Shown here piece after piece: positions 37,077-45,760 of a DNA stretch of 64,000 nt. Source of the stretch: Planktomarina temperata RCA23 (lineage in GTDB: Bacteria; Pseudomonadota; Alphaproteobacteria; Rhodobacterales; Rhodobacteraceae); contig NZ_CP003984.1 in the NCBI RefSeq assembly GCF_000738435.1, forward strand, positions 3,038,001 through 3,102,000, given 5' to 3'. The position numbers were made by a program, and so were the translations under genes. The number at the start of each line of letters is the position of its first letter. Position 1 is the stretch's first letter. Under the pieces are notes generated by a model. The model had not been told where the DNA came from. It ran no database searches and saw nothing but the letters and a program-made list of their open reading frames with translations.

Positions 37077-37463
37077 ATGGCTATGAAAATCCGTTTGGCC
37101 CGTGGTGGGTCCAAAAAGCGCCCCTTTTACCGTGTTGTTGCTGCTGATGCGCGCATGCCGCGCGATGGTCGCTTTATCGAAAAACTGGGCACATATAACC
37201 CACTTTTGGCCAAGGACAGCGAAGAGCGCGTAAAGCTCGACATTGAGCGCATTCAGCACTGGCTCGGTCAAGGTGCACAGCCAACAGATCGTGTGTCCCG
37301 TATGCTAGAAGCCGCAGGCGTGATCCCGGCCAAAACACGCAACAACCCAATCAAAGCCAAACCTGGCAAGAAAGCCATTGAGCGCGCTGAAGAAAAAGCC
37401 GCAAAAGCGGCCACTCCAGTGGAAGAAGCGGCCCCTGCAGAAGAAGCCGCCGCAGAAGAGTAA
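37077..37463 (+). CDS. rpsP: 30S ribosomal protein S16
   Basis: A 128-residue S16 beginning [18 protein letters not shown] at the ATG at 37077, with AAGGAG seven bases upstream; the frame continues to 37053. The S16 core ends near residue 85. The rest is an Ala/Glu/Lys-rich, low-complexity tail (about 95-128), common in alphaproteobacterial S16. A terminator follows. Confidence 0.97.
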   Translation: MAMKIRLARGGSKKRPFYRVVAADARMPRDGRFIEKLGTYNPLLAKDSEERVKLDIERIQHWLGQGAQPTDRVSRMLEAAGVIPAKTRNNPIKAKPGKKAIERAEEKAAKAATPVEEAAPAEEAAAEE

Positions 37464-37501
37464 TCTTCCGCGCAGCACGGCCTGCGCTTCAAAAAATAAT
37501 G

Positions 37502-37526
37502 AACCCCGCCTCTTTGGCGGGGTTTT
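37502..37526 (+). terminator. Intrinsic terminator of rpsP
   Basis: AACCCCGCC and GGCGGGGTT pair around a TCTTT loop. The T tract is short (TTTT then CC), so read-through into the small ORF and rimM is likely. Confidence 0.75.
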
Positions 37527-37557
37527 CCATTTTAAGGTTTCGCATTAAGGGTAAGGC

Positions 37558-37704
37558 ATGTTGTTGCGCCCTATTCGTTCTTTGATGCTGATCGGAACAT
37601 GCTTTTTGGTTGGGTATTTTTACGCCCGCCATCAAGCCAGCGAGATGTGTATCGAGGATGGTGGCAAAATGAAAAACGGCTATTGTTTAGGAGTGACCCA
37701 ATGA
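37558..37704 (+). CDS. Small membrane protein, 48 aa, between rpsP and rimM
   Basis: An ATG at 37558 opens a 48-residue frame ending in TGA at 37702-37704, overlapping the rimM start (ATGA). One hydrophobic helix ([15 protein letters not shown], about 9-23) is followed by a short polar tail with two cysteines ([15 protein letters not shown]). Translational coupling to rimM and the clean helix-plus-tail layout argue it is real. Function unknown. Confidence 0.65.
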   Translation: MLLRPIRSLMLIGTCFLVGYFYARHQASEMCIEDGGKMKNGYCLGVTQ

Positions 37705-38204
37705 CAGCTTTGATCTGTGTTGGCATGATTGCAGGTGCTTATGGAGTGCGCGGCGAATTGCGAGTGAAAAGCTATTGCGCCACTCCAAGCGATATTGAAA
37801 ACTACGCACCTTTACTCGATGAATCCGGGACTCGCAGCTTTGAGCTGTCGTTGATCGGCCAAATCAAAAACGGGTTTTCAGCCCGGATCATTGGGGTGGA
37901 GACCAAAGAACAAGCCGATATGCTGCGCAGCACACAGCTGTTCGCCCGCCGCGAAGATTTGCCGGCTTTGCCAGATGATGAATATTATTATTCAGATTTG
38001 ATCGGCCTGCAGGTCTGCGACACCGGCGGAGTTGAAATTGGCCATGTGAAATCCGTGATGAACCACGGCGCCGATGATTTGCTTGAGGTGACAGTTCCCG
38101 GTGCGTCAGATACGGCCTTAATCCCCTTTACCAAGGCGATTGTGCCCACTGTAGAGCTGGCGGCGCGGCGAATTGTTATTGACCCGCCTGAAGGGTTGCT
38201 ATGA
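37701..38204 (+). CDS. rimM: Ribosome maturation factor RimM
   Basis: A 167-residue 16S rRNA-processing factor that helps assemble the 30S head with S19. The RimM N-domain starts [20 protein letters not shown]. The PRC-barrel part contains [12 protein letters not shown] (about 95) and ends [18 protein letters not shown]. Start at the ATG overlapping the small ORF stop. The stop overlaps trmD by four bases (ATGA). Confidence 0.96.
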   Translation: MTALICVGMIAGAYGVRGELRVKSYCATPSDIENYAPLLDESGTRSFELSLIGQIKNGFSARIIGVETKEQADMLRSTQLFARREDLPALPDDEYYYSDLIGLQVCDTGGVEIGHVKSVMNHGADDLLEVTVPGASDTALIPFTKAIVPTVELAARRIVIDPPEGLL

Positions 38205-38983
38205 CCGCACCCAGCAAATCTCATGGGCGTAAGTCGATCCGTGCAACGCTCAAACCCCGGACCCTGGACGGCGAAACGCCAGATTTGGCCGGTGTCTGGC
38301 GTGCGGATGTGATCACACTTTTTCCTGATCTATTCCCTGGCGTTCTGGGCGCCTCCCTCACCGGGAAGGGTCTAAAAGACGACAAGTGGCAATTGCACAC
38401 CCATGATCTGCGCCCCTATGGCGAGGGCAAGCATCGCAATGTTGATGACACCCCAGCCGGCGGGGGCGCAGGTATGGTCATGCGTGCCGATGTATTGGGT
38501 CGCGCCTTGTCGGATATATTGCTGCGTCGCCCGCCCTGCCCAATCATCTACATGTCGCCCCGCGGCCGTCCCTTGACCCAAGCGCGCGCGCAAGCTCTGG
38601 CCGATGGGCCCGGCGCTGTGGTCCTATGTGGCCGGTTTGAAGGAATAGATCAAAGGGTGATTGATCACTTCAAAATCGAAGAAATCAGCATTGGGGACTA
38701 TGTGCTCTCCGGTGGCGAGTTGGCGGCGCAGGTGATGCTCGACGCCGCTGTCCGCCTCATTCCCGGCGTGTTGGGCAACCAGGCCAGCACAGAGCAAGAG
38801 AGCTTTTCCAACGGCCTGTTGGAGCACCCGCAATACACACGCCCGCCCGTTTGGGAGGGACGTGAAATCCCGCCTGTGTTGCTGTCTGGTGATCATGGCA
38901 AGGTGGCACAATGGCAGGCCGAACAATCCGAAGCCCTCACCCAAGACCGCCGGCCAGATCTTTGGGAAAAATATCGGAAATAA
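38201..38983 (+). CDS. trmD: tRNA (guanine-N1)-methyltransferase TrmD
   Basis: A 260-residue SPOUT enzyme that methylates G37 of tRNA using SAM. The trefoil-knot motifs are present: [10 protein letters not shown] (about 113), [11 protein letters not shown] (about 142) and [13 protein letters not shown] (about 161). An N-terminal extension of about 32 residues precedes the core, [16 protein letters not shown]. Such an extension is common in Rhodobacteraceae TrmD, so the ATGA-overlapping start is kept. Confidence 0.96.
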   Translation: MTAPSKSHGRKSIRATLKPRTLDGETPDLAGVWRADVITLFPDLFPGVLGASLTGKGLKDDKWQLHTHDLRPYGEGKHRNVDDTPAGGGAGMVMRADVLGRALSDILLRRPPCPIIYMSPRGRPLTQARAQALADGPGAVVLCGRFEGIDQRVIDHFKIEEISIGDYVLSGGELAAQVMLDAAVRLIPGVLGNQASTEQESFSNGLLEHPQYTRPPVWEGREIPPVLLSGDHGKVAQWQAEQSEALTQDRRPDLWEKYRK

Positions 38984-39237
38984 GGCGCGCTTGAGCGCCA
39001 CAGTCCCAATCTATCCTCTTGCTTTGCCCGCAGTCTCGAAATATACGGCGCAAGTCTGGTCCAGAGATGGATTCGGGCGGCTGTGCTATTGCGTTTTCGA
39101 TTATACGTGCACCCTTTCTTCGGGGCCTGCGGATCCACAAACCCATTCGTACAGCAAAAAGCAACGACGACCTGATCTCTAGCGGGCACTGCGGTGGACC
39201 CGGAAGAAGACTGAGAGCTCTGAGGTGGTATCAAACT

Positions 39238-39252
39238 TCGTGGAACAACCAC
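39238..39252 (+). promoter_or_regulatory. Small hairpin in the rplS leader
   Basis: CGTGG-AACAA-CCACG, 20 bases before the rplS start. The 290-base space from trmD has no supported gene; this is the only clear structure seen in it. It could affect rplS translation; not demonstrated. Confidence 0.3.
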
Positions 39253-39273
39253 GAGCAACCAAAGGAGCGTCAG

Positions 39274-39645
39274 ATGAATCTGATTGCACAATTAGAGGCG
39301 GAACAAATTGCCGCCCTCGGGAAAGACATTCCCGATTTCAAAGCCGGTGACACCGTGCGTGTTGGTTTTAAAGTAACCGAGGGCACCAGAAGCCGGGTTC
39401 AGAACTACGAAGGCGTATGTATCGCACGCAACAATGGCGTCGGTATCGCAGGATCGTTCACTGTTCGTAAGATTTCGTTTGGTGAAGGCGTGGAACGTGT
39501 GTTCCCTCTGCATTCCACAAACATTGACAACATCACCGTTGTCCGCCGTGGTCGCGTACGTCGCGCCAAGCTGTATTACCTCCGGGATCGTCGTGGTAAA
39601 TCCGCACGTATCGCAGAGCAAACCAACTATAAACCCAAGTCTTAA
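39274..39645 (+). CDS. rplS: 50S ribosomal protein L19
   Basis: A 123-residue L19, located at the 30S-50S interface. The ATG at 39274 has AAAGGAG eight bases upstream. The conserved core runs from [13 protein letters not shown] to [22 protein letters not shown]. The same frame stays open to 39019 but has no supporting start. rpmE follows 11 bases after the stop, so the two are cotranscribed. Confidence 0.97.
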   Translation: MNLIAQLEAEQIAALGKDIPDFKAGDTVRVGFKVTEGTRSRVQNYEGVCIARNNGVGIAGSFTVRKISFGEGVERVFPLHSTNIDNITVVRRGRVRRAKLYYLRDRRGKSARIAEQTNYKPKS

Positions 39646-39656
39646 GGAGCGGGACC

Positions 39657-39878
39657 ATGAAAAAAGATACCCATCCAGACTATCACTTCATCAATGTCAA
39701 AATGACCAATGGCGACATCGTACAAATGCGCTCCACCTATGGTGCAGATGGCGATCAGCTGTCTTTGGACATCGACCCCTCCGTGCATCCAGCTTGGACC
39801 GGTGGCGGCGCGCGTTTGATGGACACTGGCGGCCGTGTGTCAAAGTTCAAAAAGAAATACGAAGGTTTGGGCTTCTAA
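39657..39878 (+). CDS. rpmE: 50S ribosomal protein L31
   Basis: A 73-residue L31 with [21 protein letters not shown] and a basic C-terminus ([10 protein letters not shown]). No cysteines are present, so this is the zinc-independent (C-minus) form. A GGAGCGGG site precedes the ATG. It ends the SRP/ribosome run; a terminator follows. Confidence 0.96.
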   Translation: MKKDTHPDYHFINVKMTNGDIVQMRSTYGADGDQLSLDIDPSVHPAWTGGGARLMDTGGRVSKFKKKYEGLGF

Positions 39879-39903
39879 GCCATTCCCCTTCACGAATTCA
39901 AAA

Positions 39904-39931
39904 GGCCGGCTTCTTGGAGCCGGTCTTTTTT
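39904..39931 (+). terminator. Intrinsic terminator of rplS-rpmE
   Basis: GGCCGGCT and AGCCGGTC pair around a short loop, followed by TTTTTT; 25 bases after rpmE. Confidence 0.88.
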
Positions 39932-40054
39932 GTTGGCTTTGGTCCATAAGTCAAAAAACATCGAAAGGCGCAGAGGTCTTGCGCAAGGTGCTTTCCTTGA
40001 TCGCGTTGCGCGTCTATATCCGGGGCAAAATACACTAAATTTGTGAGGCATGAG

Positions 40055-40864
40055 ATGGCGCATATTATTGTCGTGGGCAACGAAAAGGGTGGTTCCGGCA
40101 AGTCGACCACAACCATGCATCTGGCCACGGCTTTGGCGCGTATGGGTCACCGGGTGGGCGGTCTGGATTTGGACTTACGCCAGAAAACATTCGGCCAATA
40201 TGTCACCAACCGTATCCGCTATGCAGCCCAAAGCGACATCACGCTCCAATCGCCCAATTACATTGATTTACCTGAAATTGCCGAAGCCGATCTTAACCCA
40301 GGTGAAAACCTGATGGACCGCCGCCTTTCGGCCGCTGTAGAACTGCTGGAGCCAGAGTCTGATTTCATCGTGATTGATTGTCCAGGCAGCCACACGCGCC
40401 TGTCTCAAATGGCCCATGCTATGGCCAATACCCTTATCACACCGCTTAATGACAGCTTCGTCGACTTTGATCTTCTGGCAAAAATTGAGAGTGATGGGAT
40501 CACGGTAAAAGGCCCATCTGTCTATTCCGAAATGGTGTGGAGCGCGCGGCAATTGCGCGCCAAGGCCGGGTTGGCGCCCTTGGATTGGATCGTGGTGCGC
40601 AACCGCCTCGGCACGCAAAACATGATCAACAAACAAAAAATGGGAGATGCCATCGCGCTCCTCGCCAAGCGAATCGGGTTTCGCGTGGCGCCCGGATTTG
40701 GCGAAAGGGTGATCTTTCGCGAATTATTTCCCCGCGGTCTAACCCTGCTTGATCTCAAGGATGTGGGGATCAATCAATTGAGCATATCCAATATCGCCGC
40801 AAGGCAAGAGCTGCGCGAATTGGTCAAGGCCCTAAACCTGCCCAATGTGTCGGTTGCTTTTTAA
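40055..40864 (+). CDS. mipZ: Division-plane positioning ATPase MipZ
   Basis: A 269-residue ParA/MinD-superfamily ATPase. The deviant Walker A is in GNEKGGSGKSTTTMHLA (about 8-24). The LDLDLRQKTFGQY segment (about 38-50) and VIDCPGSHTRLSQMAHAMA (about 105-123) are characteristic of MipZ. In Caulobacter and Rhodobacter it forms gradients from the chromosome poles and blocks FtsZ assembly away from midcell. Start at the ATG at 40055; the frame opens with a GTG at 40043. The TAA stop lies in TTAA, which also ends the convergent kinase gene. Confidence 0.93.
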   Translation: MAHIIVVGNEKGGSGKSTTTMHLATALARMGHRVGGLDLDLRQKTFGQYVTNRIRYAAQSDITLQSPNYIDLPEIAEADLNPGENLMDRRLSAAVELLEPESDFIVIDCPGSHTRLSQMAHAMANTLITPLNDSFVDFDLLAKIESDGITVKGPSVYSEMVWSARQLRAKAGLAPLDWIVVRNRLGTQNMINKQKMGDAIALLAKRIGFRVAPGFGERVIFRELFPRGLTLLDLKDVGINQLSISNIAARQELRELVKALNLPNVSVAF

Positions 40865-41793
40865 AGCAATTCCGCGCTGCTGGGCGGATCACAGCCTTCA
40901 CGTCCACAGTTGATCGCAGCCGCTTTGGCAGCCCGGCTCAAAAGGTCTTGCAGCCCGTCCTGCGTCAGCTCTGACAAGGCGGTTTGCGTGAGCAGATCTG
41001 CACCGTTGAGGCCGCTTAATACCGTTCCCATGAAGGTATCCCCAGCGCCAACCGTATCGATCAATTTCCCCACCGGATGAGCCGGCACGATGACCCGGTG
41101 ACCATTGCAATATCCAAGGGCGCCCTCGGCACCTTTGGTAATGATGGTCAGCTTAGCTGTGGCCTTGGCCAACAAGGCCTCGCAAGCCGCTTCAAATGAC
41201 AACTCAGGATAAATCCACTCCAGGTCTTCATCACTGAGCTTGATGACATCCGAATGCCACATCAAATACCAAAGGCGCGCAAGGTAGGACTCGCAGTCCT
41301 CAATCAGCATTGGGCGCACATTGGGATCCAAAGTGGTGACGATACCCGCTTTGTGTTTCGCAACAAAAAATTCAGCCCAAGCCTCCGCATCCGCCCCAGC
41401 GATGATTGACAAAGAGGTCAGATGAAAAGCGCGGCCATTTTTCGGGAAATGGGCGTTGAGAGAGGGTAAATCCACCTGCCGTTCAGCCGTATCGCCTCGG
41501 TAAAATTGATAACTGGGCTGGCCGTTGACCAAAGTTACCACCGCCAATGACGAGGGTTTTTCTGATCGCGGGCTGAGCAGCGCCACCCCATCAGCGACCA
41601 TTTTATCCGCCAGAAAATGCCCCAGATTATCCTGCGCTATGGGGGTAATGAAGCCCACATCTTGCCCCTGCCGCGCCGTCGCGCGGGCCGTGTTATAACC
41701 AGAGCCGCCACGGGCACCCGCGAATGAGACCGCAGCATCGTCGCGCGATATCTCGATGAGATCAATTAAATTGTCTCCCCCAACAACCAGCAT
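40861..41793 (-). CDS. PfkB-family carbohydrate kinase
   Basis: A 310-residue ribokinase-fold sugar kinase. The N-terminal GGDNLIDLIE and the GGSGYNTARA substrate-binding region are typical, and the catalytic Asp lies in DTVGAGDTFMG (about 240-250). Start at the ATG at 41793, preceded by AAAGGGGG; the open frame continues to 41958 without a better site. It is most like fructokinases; the exact sugar is unknown. It lies opposite pobA across a 215-base divergent space. Confidence 0.88.
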   Translation of the reverse strand: MLVVGGDNLIDLIEISRDDAAVSFAGARGGSGYNTARATARQGQDVGFITPIAQDNLGHFLADKMVADGVALLSPRSEKPSSLAVVTLVNGQPSYQFYRGDTAERQVDLPSLNAHFPKNGRAFHLTSLSIIAGADAEAWAEFFVAKHKAGIVTTLDPNVRPMLIEDCESYLARLWYLMWHSDVIKLSDEDLEWIYPELSFEAACEALLAKATAKLTIITKGAEGALGYCNGHRVIVPAHPVGKLIDTVGAGDTFMGTVLSGLNGADLLTQTALSELTQDGLQDLLSRAAKAAAINCGREGCDPPSSAELL

Positions 41794-42008
41794 AAAGCCC
41801 CCTTTGGAACACGTTCGCGCCACCCTAGTGATAACCTGGGATGAAGCGAAAATATATTTTTGACTTTTACTAGTGTTTTTTTGCCATTGCGCAATGGGCG
41901 ATTGCCCTTGCACTGCCCAGATGTCTCGGTGCTTGAACTCTCGCCCGGATTGGACCACTGTTTCACGGGCGCGTCTAATGCGTAGATTTGATCATTGCGA
42001 GACAGGTT

Positions 42009-43187
42009 ATGAGTGAGCGTAGGACACAAATTGTCATTATCGGCGGCGGCCCTTCCGGGCTGCTTTTGTCGCAATTGCTGCATAAACGCGGCATTCAATC
42101 GGTGGTATTGGAGCGAAAATCTAAAGACTATGTGCTCAGCCGTATTCGCGCGGGCGTCTTGGAACGCGGTCTGCTCGGGCTGATGGAGGAGGCCGGGATC
42201 GGTGGCCGTATGGCCAAGGAAGGCTTCGCCCATGACGGCACGCTCATCTCTTACGGCGATGAGATGTTTCGCATCGATTTCAAAGAGCTGACTGGGCATT
42301 CCGTCATGGTTTATGGGCAAACTGAGGTCACCCGAGATCTTTATGATGCGCGCGAAGCTATGGGCGGTCAAATTGAGTATAATGTGGAAGAGGTAGAGAT
42401 TCACGATCTTGAAAGCGACGCGGCCACTGTCACCTATCGCAAAGACGGGCAAACCCATAAGATCAGCTGTGATTTCGTGGCCGGCTGTGATGGGTATCAC
42501 GGGGTTAGTCGCAAAACCATTCCGAGCGAGATTCGCAAAGAATATGAGAAAATCTACCCCTTTGGCTGGCTTGGAATTTTGTCGCGCACGCCTCCGGTCA
42601 GCCATGAGCTGATCTACGCAAACTCCGAACGTGGATTCGCACTTTGCTCTATGCGCAACGAAAACCTCAGCCGCTACTACATTCAATGCGACCTCACCGA
42701 CCGACCAGAGGATTGGAGCGATGCGGCCTTTTGGGCCGAATTGAAACGCCGGCTACCACCAGAGGTCGCGGAAAAAATGGTCACGGGTCCTTCGATAGAG
42801 AAAAGCATCGCACCTCTGCGGTCATTTGTCAGCGAGCCAATGCGTTGGGGCCGCTTGTTCCTCTGCGGCGATGCGGCCCATATCGTGCCGCCCACCGGCG
42901 CAAAAGGCCTCAATACAGCCGCCTCTGATGTGCATTATCTTTATAATGGCTTGCGGCAGTTTTACGAGACAGGCGATGCGGCGGGGATTGATGGCTACTC
43001 CGAGCTGGCCCTGGCCCGGGTTTGGAAGGCCGAACGCTTCAGCTGGTGGTTCTCATCGCTCATGCATCGCTATCCAGAACAAAGCGCCTTTGATTTTAAG
43101 ATGCAGCTGGCAGAAATAGAATTCTTGCGCAGCAATCGTGCCGCGCAACAAGCTATGGCTGAAAACTATGTGGGCCTACCCTATTGA
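42009..43187 (+). CDS. pobA: 4-hydroxybenzoate 3-monooxygenase PobA
   Basis: A 392-residue flavin monooxygenase making protocatechuate from 4-hydroxybenzoate with NADPH and O2. The FAD motif is GGGPSGLLLSQLLH (about 12-25), the conserved arginine segment is SRIRAGVLERG (about 42-52), and LFLCGDAAHIVPPTGAKGLN binds FAD ribityl near 285. Start at the ATG at 42009. No protocatechuate genes and no PobR-type regulator are adjacent; kynU follows after 63 bases. Confidence 0.94.
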   Translation: MSERRTQIVIIGGGPSGLLLSQLLHKRGIQSVVLERKSKDYVLSRIRAGVLERGLLGLMEEAGIGGRMAKEGFAHDGTLISYGDEMFRIDFKELTGHSVMVYGQTEVTRDLYDAREAMGGQIEYNVEEVEIHDLESDAATVTYRKDGQTHKISCDFVAGCDGYHGVSRKTIPSEIRKEYEKIYPFGWLGILSRTPPVSHELIYANSERGFALCSMRNENLSRYYIQCDLTDRPEDWSDAAFWAELKRRLPPEVAEKMVTGPSIEKSIAPLRSFVSEPMRWGRLFLCGDAAHIVPPTGAKGLNTAASDVHYLYNGLRQFYETGDAAGIDGYSELALARVWKAERFSWWFSSLMHRYPEQSAFDFKMQLAEIEFLRSNRAAQQAMAENYVGLPY

Positions 43188-43250
43188 TCGCACCAGGTGA
43201 CTAAAGATAATAATAGGTTACCGATAGCTTAAGACCGAGAGGGAGACTCA

Positions 43251-44447
43251 ATGACCGATTTTGCGAAGACCCGACAGATGTTCGATATTCCACCCGGTGT
43301 GATCTATCTCAACGGAAATTCACTTGGACCTATGCCAAAAGCGGCTCCCAATGCGATCAACAGCTTTTTAATGGATGAATGGCGCACGGAATTGGTCCGG
43401 GGCTGGAACACGAAAAACTGGTTCATGCAGAGCAATACGCTCGGTGATAGGTTGGGGCGTTTGATCGGTGCCCCTGCAGGCAGTACCGTGGTCGGAGACA
43501 CGCTCTCAATAAGGGTCTTCCAAGCGGTCGCCGCTGCACTCGCCTTGGCCCCCGACCGCCGGGTAATCCTGTCAGACAGCGGCAACTTCCCCACAGATCT
43601 TTACATGGTTGAAGGGCTCATGGGTTTGCGTGATGTGGGCTACGAACTGCGCACCCCTGCACCTGAGGATGTTTTGGATCATATCACCGAAGAGGTGGCC
43701 ACCGTCATGGTCACAGAGGTTGATTACCGCAGCGGCCGCAAACATGACATGCAGGCCATTATCAAAAAAGCACATAGCGTTGGTGCAACGGTGGTTTGGG
43801 ACTTGGCCCATTCCATCGGTGCTATTCCTGTTGATATGTATGGCACAAATGCCGATTTTGCAGTCGGATGCACCTATAAATTCCTAAATTCGGGCCCCGG
43901 CGGACCCGCTTTCATCTATGTCGCACCCCGCTTGATCGATCAGGTGGCGCCCGTGCTCTCAGGCTGGTTTGCGCATGAGGCACCTTTTGCTTTTGATCTC
44001 AACTTCCGTCCGATGCCCGGAAAAATTGATCGCATGCGGATCGGCACCCCTTCAATTGCGGCCTTCTCTTTGCTTGGGGCCGCGTTGGATATTTGGGATG
44101 GGGTAGATATGTTGGATTTGCGCGCCCGGTCAATTGAGCTTTCAGAAGCCCTGATTTCCGGTGTTGAAGCCAAATGCCCCGGCTTAACCCTCGCCAGCCC
44201 CCGCGATCCCGAGCAGCGCGGCAGCCATGTGGCTTTCAAGTTTGAACATGGCTATGCCTGTATGCAAGCTCTGATTGCGCAGGGGGTCATCGGAGATTTT
44301 AGAGCGCCTAATATAATGCGCTTTGGCATCACACCCTTATTCACCAGCTTGGAAGATATCACCCAAGCAGTTGATATTTTGGCCAATATATTAACTGAAA
44401 AAACTTGGCAGAACCCAGAATTTCAAAGTAAAGCCTTGGTGACCTAA
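43251..44447 (+). CDS. kynU: Kynureninase
   Basis: A 398-residue PLP enzyme that splits kynurenine (or 3-hydroxykynurenine) into anthranilate and alanine. The PLP-binding lysine lies in CTYKFLNSGPGGPAF (about 211). DLAHSIGAIPVDM holds the cofactor aspartate (about 185). YLNGNSLGPMP and NTKNW are N-terminal signatures. A GAGGGAG site precedes the ATG. It is 63 bases after pobA, so a shared transcript for aromatic breakdown is possible; no tryptophan dioxygenase or formamidase is in the window. Confidence 0.93.
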   Translation: MTDFAKTRQMFDIPPGVIYLNGNSLGPMPKAAPNAINSFLMDEWRTELVRGWNTKNWFMQSNTLGDRLGRLIGAPAGSTVVGDTLSIRVFQAVAAALALAPDRRVILSDSGNFPTDLYMVEGLMGLRDVGYELRTPAPEDVLDHITEEVATVMVTEVDYRSGRKHDMQAIIKKAHSVGATVVWDLAHSIGAIPVDMYGTNADFAVGCTYKFLNSGPGGPAFIYVAPRLIDQVAPVLSGWFAHEAPFAFDLNFRPMPGKIDRMRIGTPSIAAFSLLGAALDIWDGVDMLDLRARSIELSEALISGVEAKCPGLTLASPRDPEQRGSHVAFKFEHGYACMQALIAQGVIGDFRAPNIMRFGITPLFTSLEDITQAVDILANILTEKTWQNPEFQSKALVT

Positions 44448-44511
44448 AGCGGCCGGGCGCAGCGGTCGCTTGTTTTGGCCCAATTGGCCCCTCATAGGTT
44501 ATTGGAAGCAC

Positions 44512-44546
44512 GAAAACCTCTTTCAGTTGAAATGAAAGAGGTTTCC
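44512..44546. terminator. Hairpin after kynU
   Basis: AAACCTCTTTCA (44514-44525) pairs perfectly with TGAAAGAGGTTT (44533-44544) around a seven-base loop; the ends are not followed by a long T run. Probable terminator or end-processing structure of the kynU message. Confidence 0.6.
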
Positions 44547-45040
44547 AGAGCTTGGAATAGCAAGCCACGCGGTGTTCGGCTTGGGTTTGGTGGCAGAACT
44601 AAATGACCGCTACAGTGATCTCGTTACCCCAGGTTCTAGACTAACTAATAGCGGATAATTTTCCTCCTGCATGTAAAATTCCCGATTTTCGGGACTCGAC
44701 CTCAGGCGGGCAAATTATGGCCGCACAATGGGTCAAATTCACCTTAGTAGGCGTTTATTATGTGGAATAAAAATATGCTATAAACTTAATCTTTTTTGTT
44801 ATTTTGTATGATGAAAATTTAATCGTCTGATTTTATTGATTCGCAATTTTCACTTTATGATCACATTTGGACCCACTGAAAATTTCAAAGCTGGAGCCAC
44901 TATATCAGATATTATCTTATATAAATGAGATAATAGGCTTCATATATATGGTAGTTAAATTTTTATCAGATATTCTGTTATGTTGAGGAACTCCCTGAAA
45001 ATGTGTATGATTATTTTATAAGCGAAGCAGGGTAGTCCAA
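44547..45040. other. AT-rich spacer without a gene, with repeat elements
   Basis: About 490 bases clearly richer in A+T than the neighbours. It contains short hairpins (GCTTG-GAATAG-CAAGC at 44550; CCCGATTTTCGGG at 44682) and GGGTC/GGACCC-type fragments near 44730 and 44868 that could be remnants of an old insertion-element end. No ORF with a family match is seen. Operator-like repeats next to the GntR gene are listed separately. Confidence 0.5.
44902..44977 (+). promoter_or_regulatory. Candidate GntR/FadR-family operator repeats
   Basis: ATATCAGATAT (44902-44912) is a near-perfect palindrome and its core TATCAGATATT recurs at 44964-44974, overlapping CAGATATTCTG. In between lie inverted arms ATTATCT (44911-44917) and AGATAAT (44928-44934). 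They sit just upstream of the GntR regulator gene, so autoregulation is likely but unproven. Confidence 0.45.
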
Positions 45041-45694
45041 ATGACGAGTGCCGCGACAACGGTCGGATCTTCGGTTTATTTGAAGATTAAATCCGACATT
45101 ATCACCGGCGCTCTAACGCCGGGGAAAAAGCTGAAATTAGACGCCTTAAAAGTGCAGTACTCAGCCAGTGTTTCAACCTTAAGGGAAACACTTAACCGGC
45201 TGGCTAGTGATGGTTTTGTGGACGCGCCCGAGCAACGCGGTTTTTTGGTTCGTACAATGTCCAACGAGGACCTGATTGAGCTGTCCAATCTCCGCGTATT
45301 ACTGCAATGTGCTGCTCTCAAAGCCTCCTTGGCTTTTGGTGATGAAAATTGGGAGGGCAATCTGGTCTCTGCCCACCACAAATTGGCCATGACTGGCAAG
45401 AAAATTATGGCCGGCGAGGACGTTTCTCTAGAACGCCAACTGCACTATGATTGGGAGTTTCATTTTGCCTTGGTGCGGGCCTGCAACTCTCGGCACATGA
45501 TCGCAGTCTTCCAAAATATTTACGAAAAACACATTGGCTACCAACTGGTGCTGCGCAATTATCGCTGGGCAAAAGCCCTTGAAGAACAGCACCTGATTTT
45601 TGAAGCCGCACTCGCGCGTGACGCCGAGGCGGCAACAGAACATTTGAAATCCCATTTGCGTAAAAGCCTTTCTTTCTCCCTCGCAGCCAATTAA
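45041..45694 (+). CDS. GntR family transcriptional regulator (FCD/FadR type)
   Basis: A 217-residue DNA-binding regulator. The winged-helix domain is at about 8-72 (VYLKIKSDIITGALTPGKKL, then STLRETLNRLASDGFV). The helical FCD effector domain (about 80-210) contains the metal-type residues in the YDWEFHFALVRACNS stretch. The ligand is unknown; such regulators usually respond to organic acids or CoA-pathway intermediates. It probably controls the catabolic genes that follow. Confidence 0.9.
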   Translation: MTSAATTVGSSVYLKIKSDIITGALTPGKKLKLDALKVQYSASVSTLRETLNRLASDGFVDAPEQRGFLVRTMSNEDLIELSNLRVLLQCAALKASLAFGDENWEGNLVSAHHKLAMTGKKIMAGEDVSLERQLHYDWEFHFALVRACNSRHMIAVFQNIYEKHIGYQLVLRNYRWAKALEEQHLIFEAALARDAEAATEHLKSHLRKSLSFSLAAN

Positions 45695-45760
45695 CGCCCT
45701 TCGCCATTGTGTTTCCGACTGCCCTACCTATGTTGAGGTGCGAAGACATTGGAGAATAAA

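Noticed and set aside
41766-42686. 306-residue open frame opposite pobA
   Set aside because: Shadow of pobA; no start signal or family match.
44640-44890. Insertion-sequence remnant
   Set aside because: Short GGGTC/GGACCC fragments hint at an element end, but no transposase piece or paired inverted repeats could be shown.
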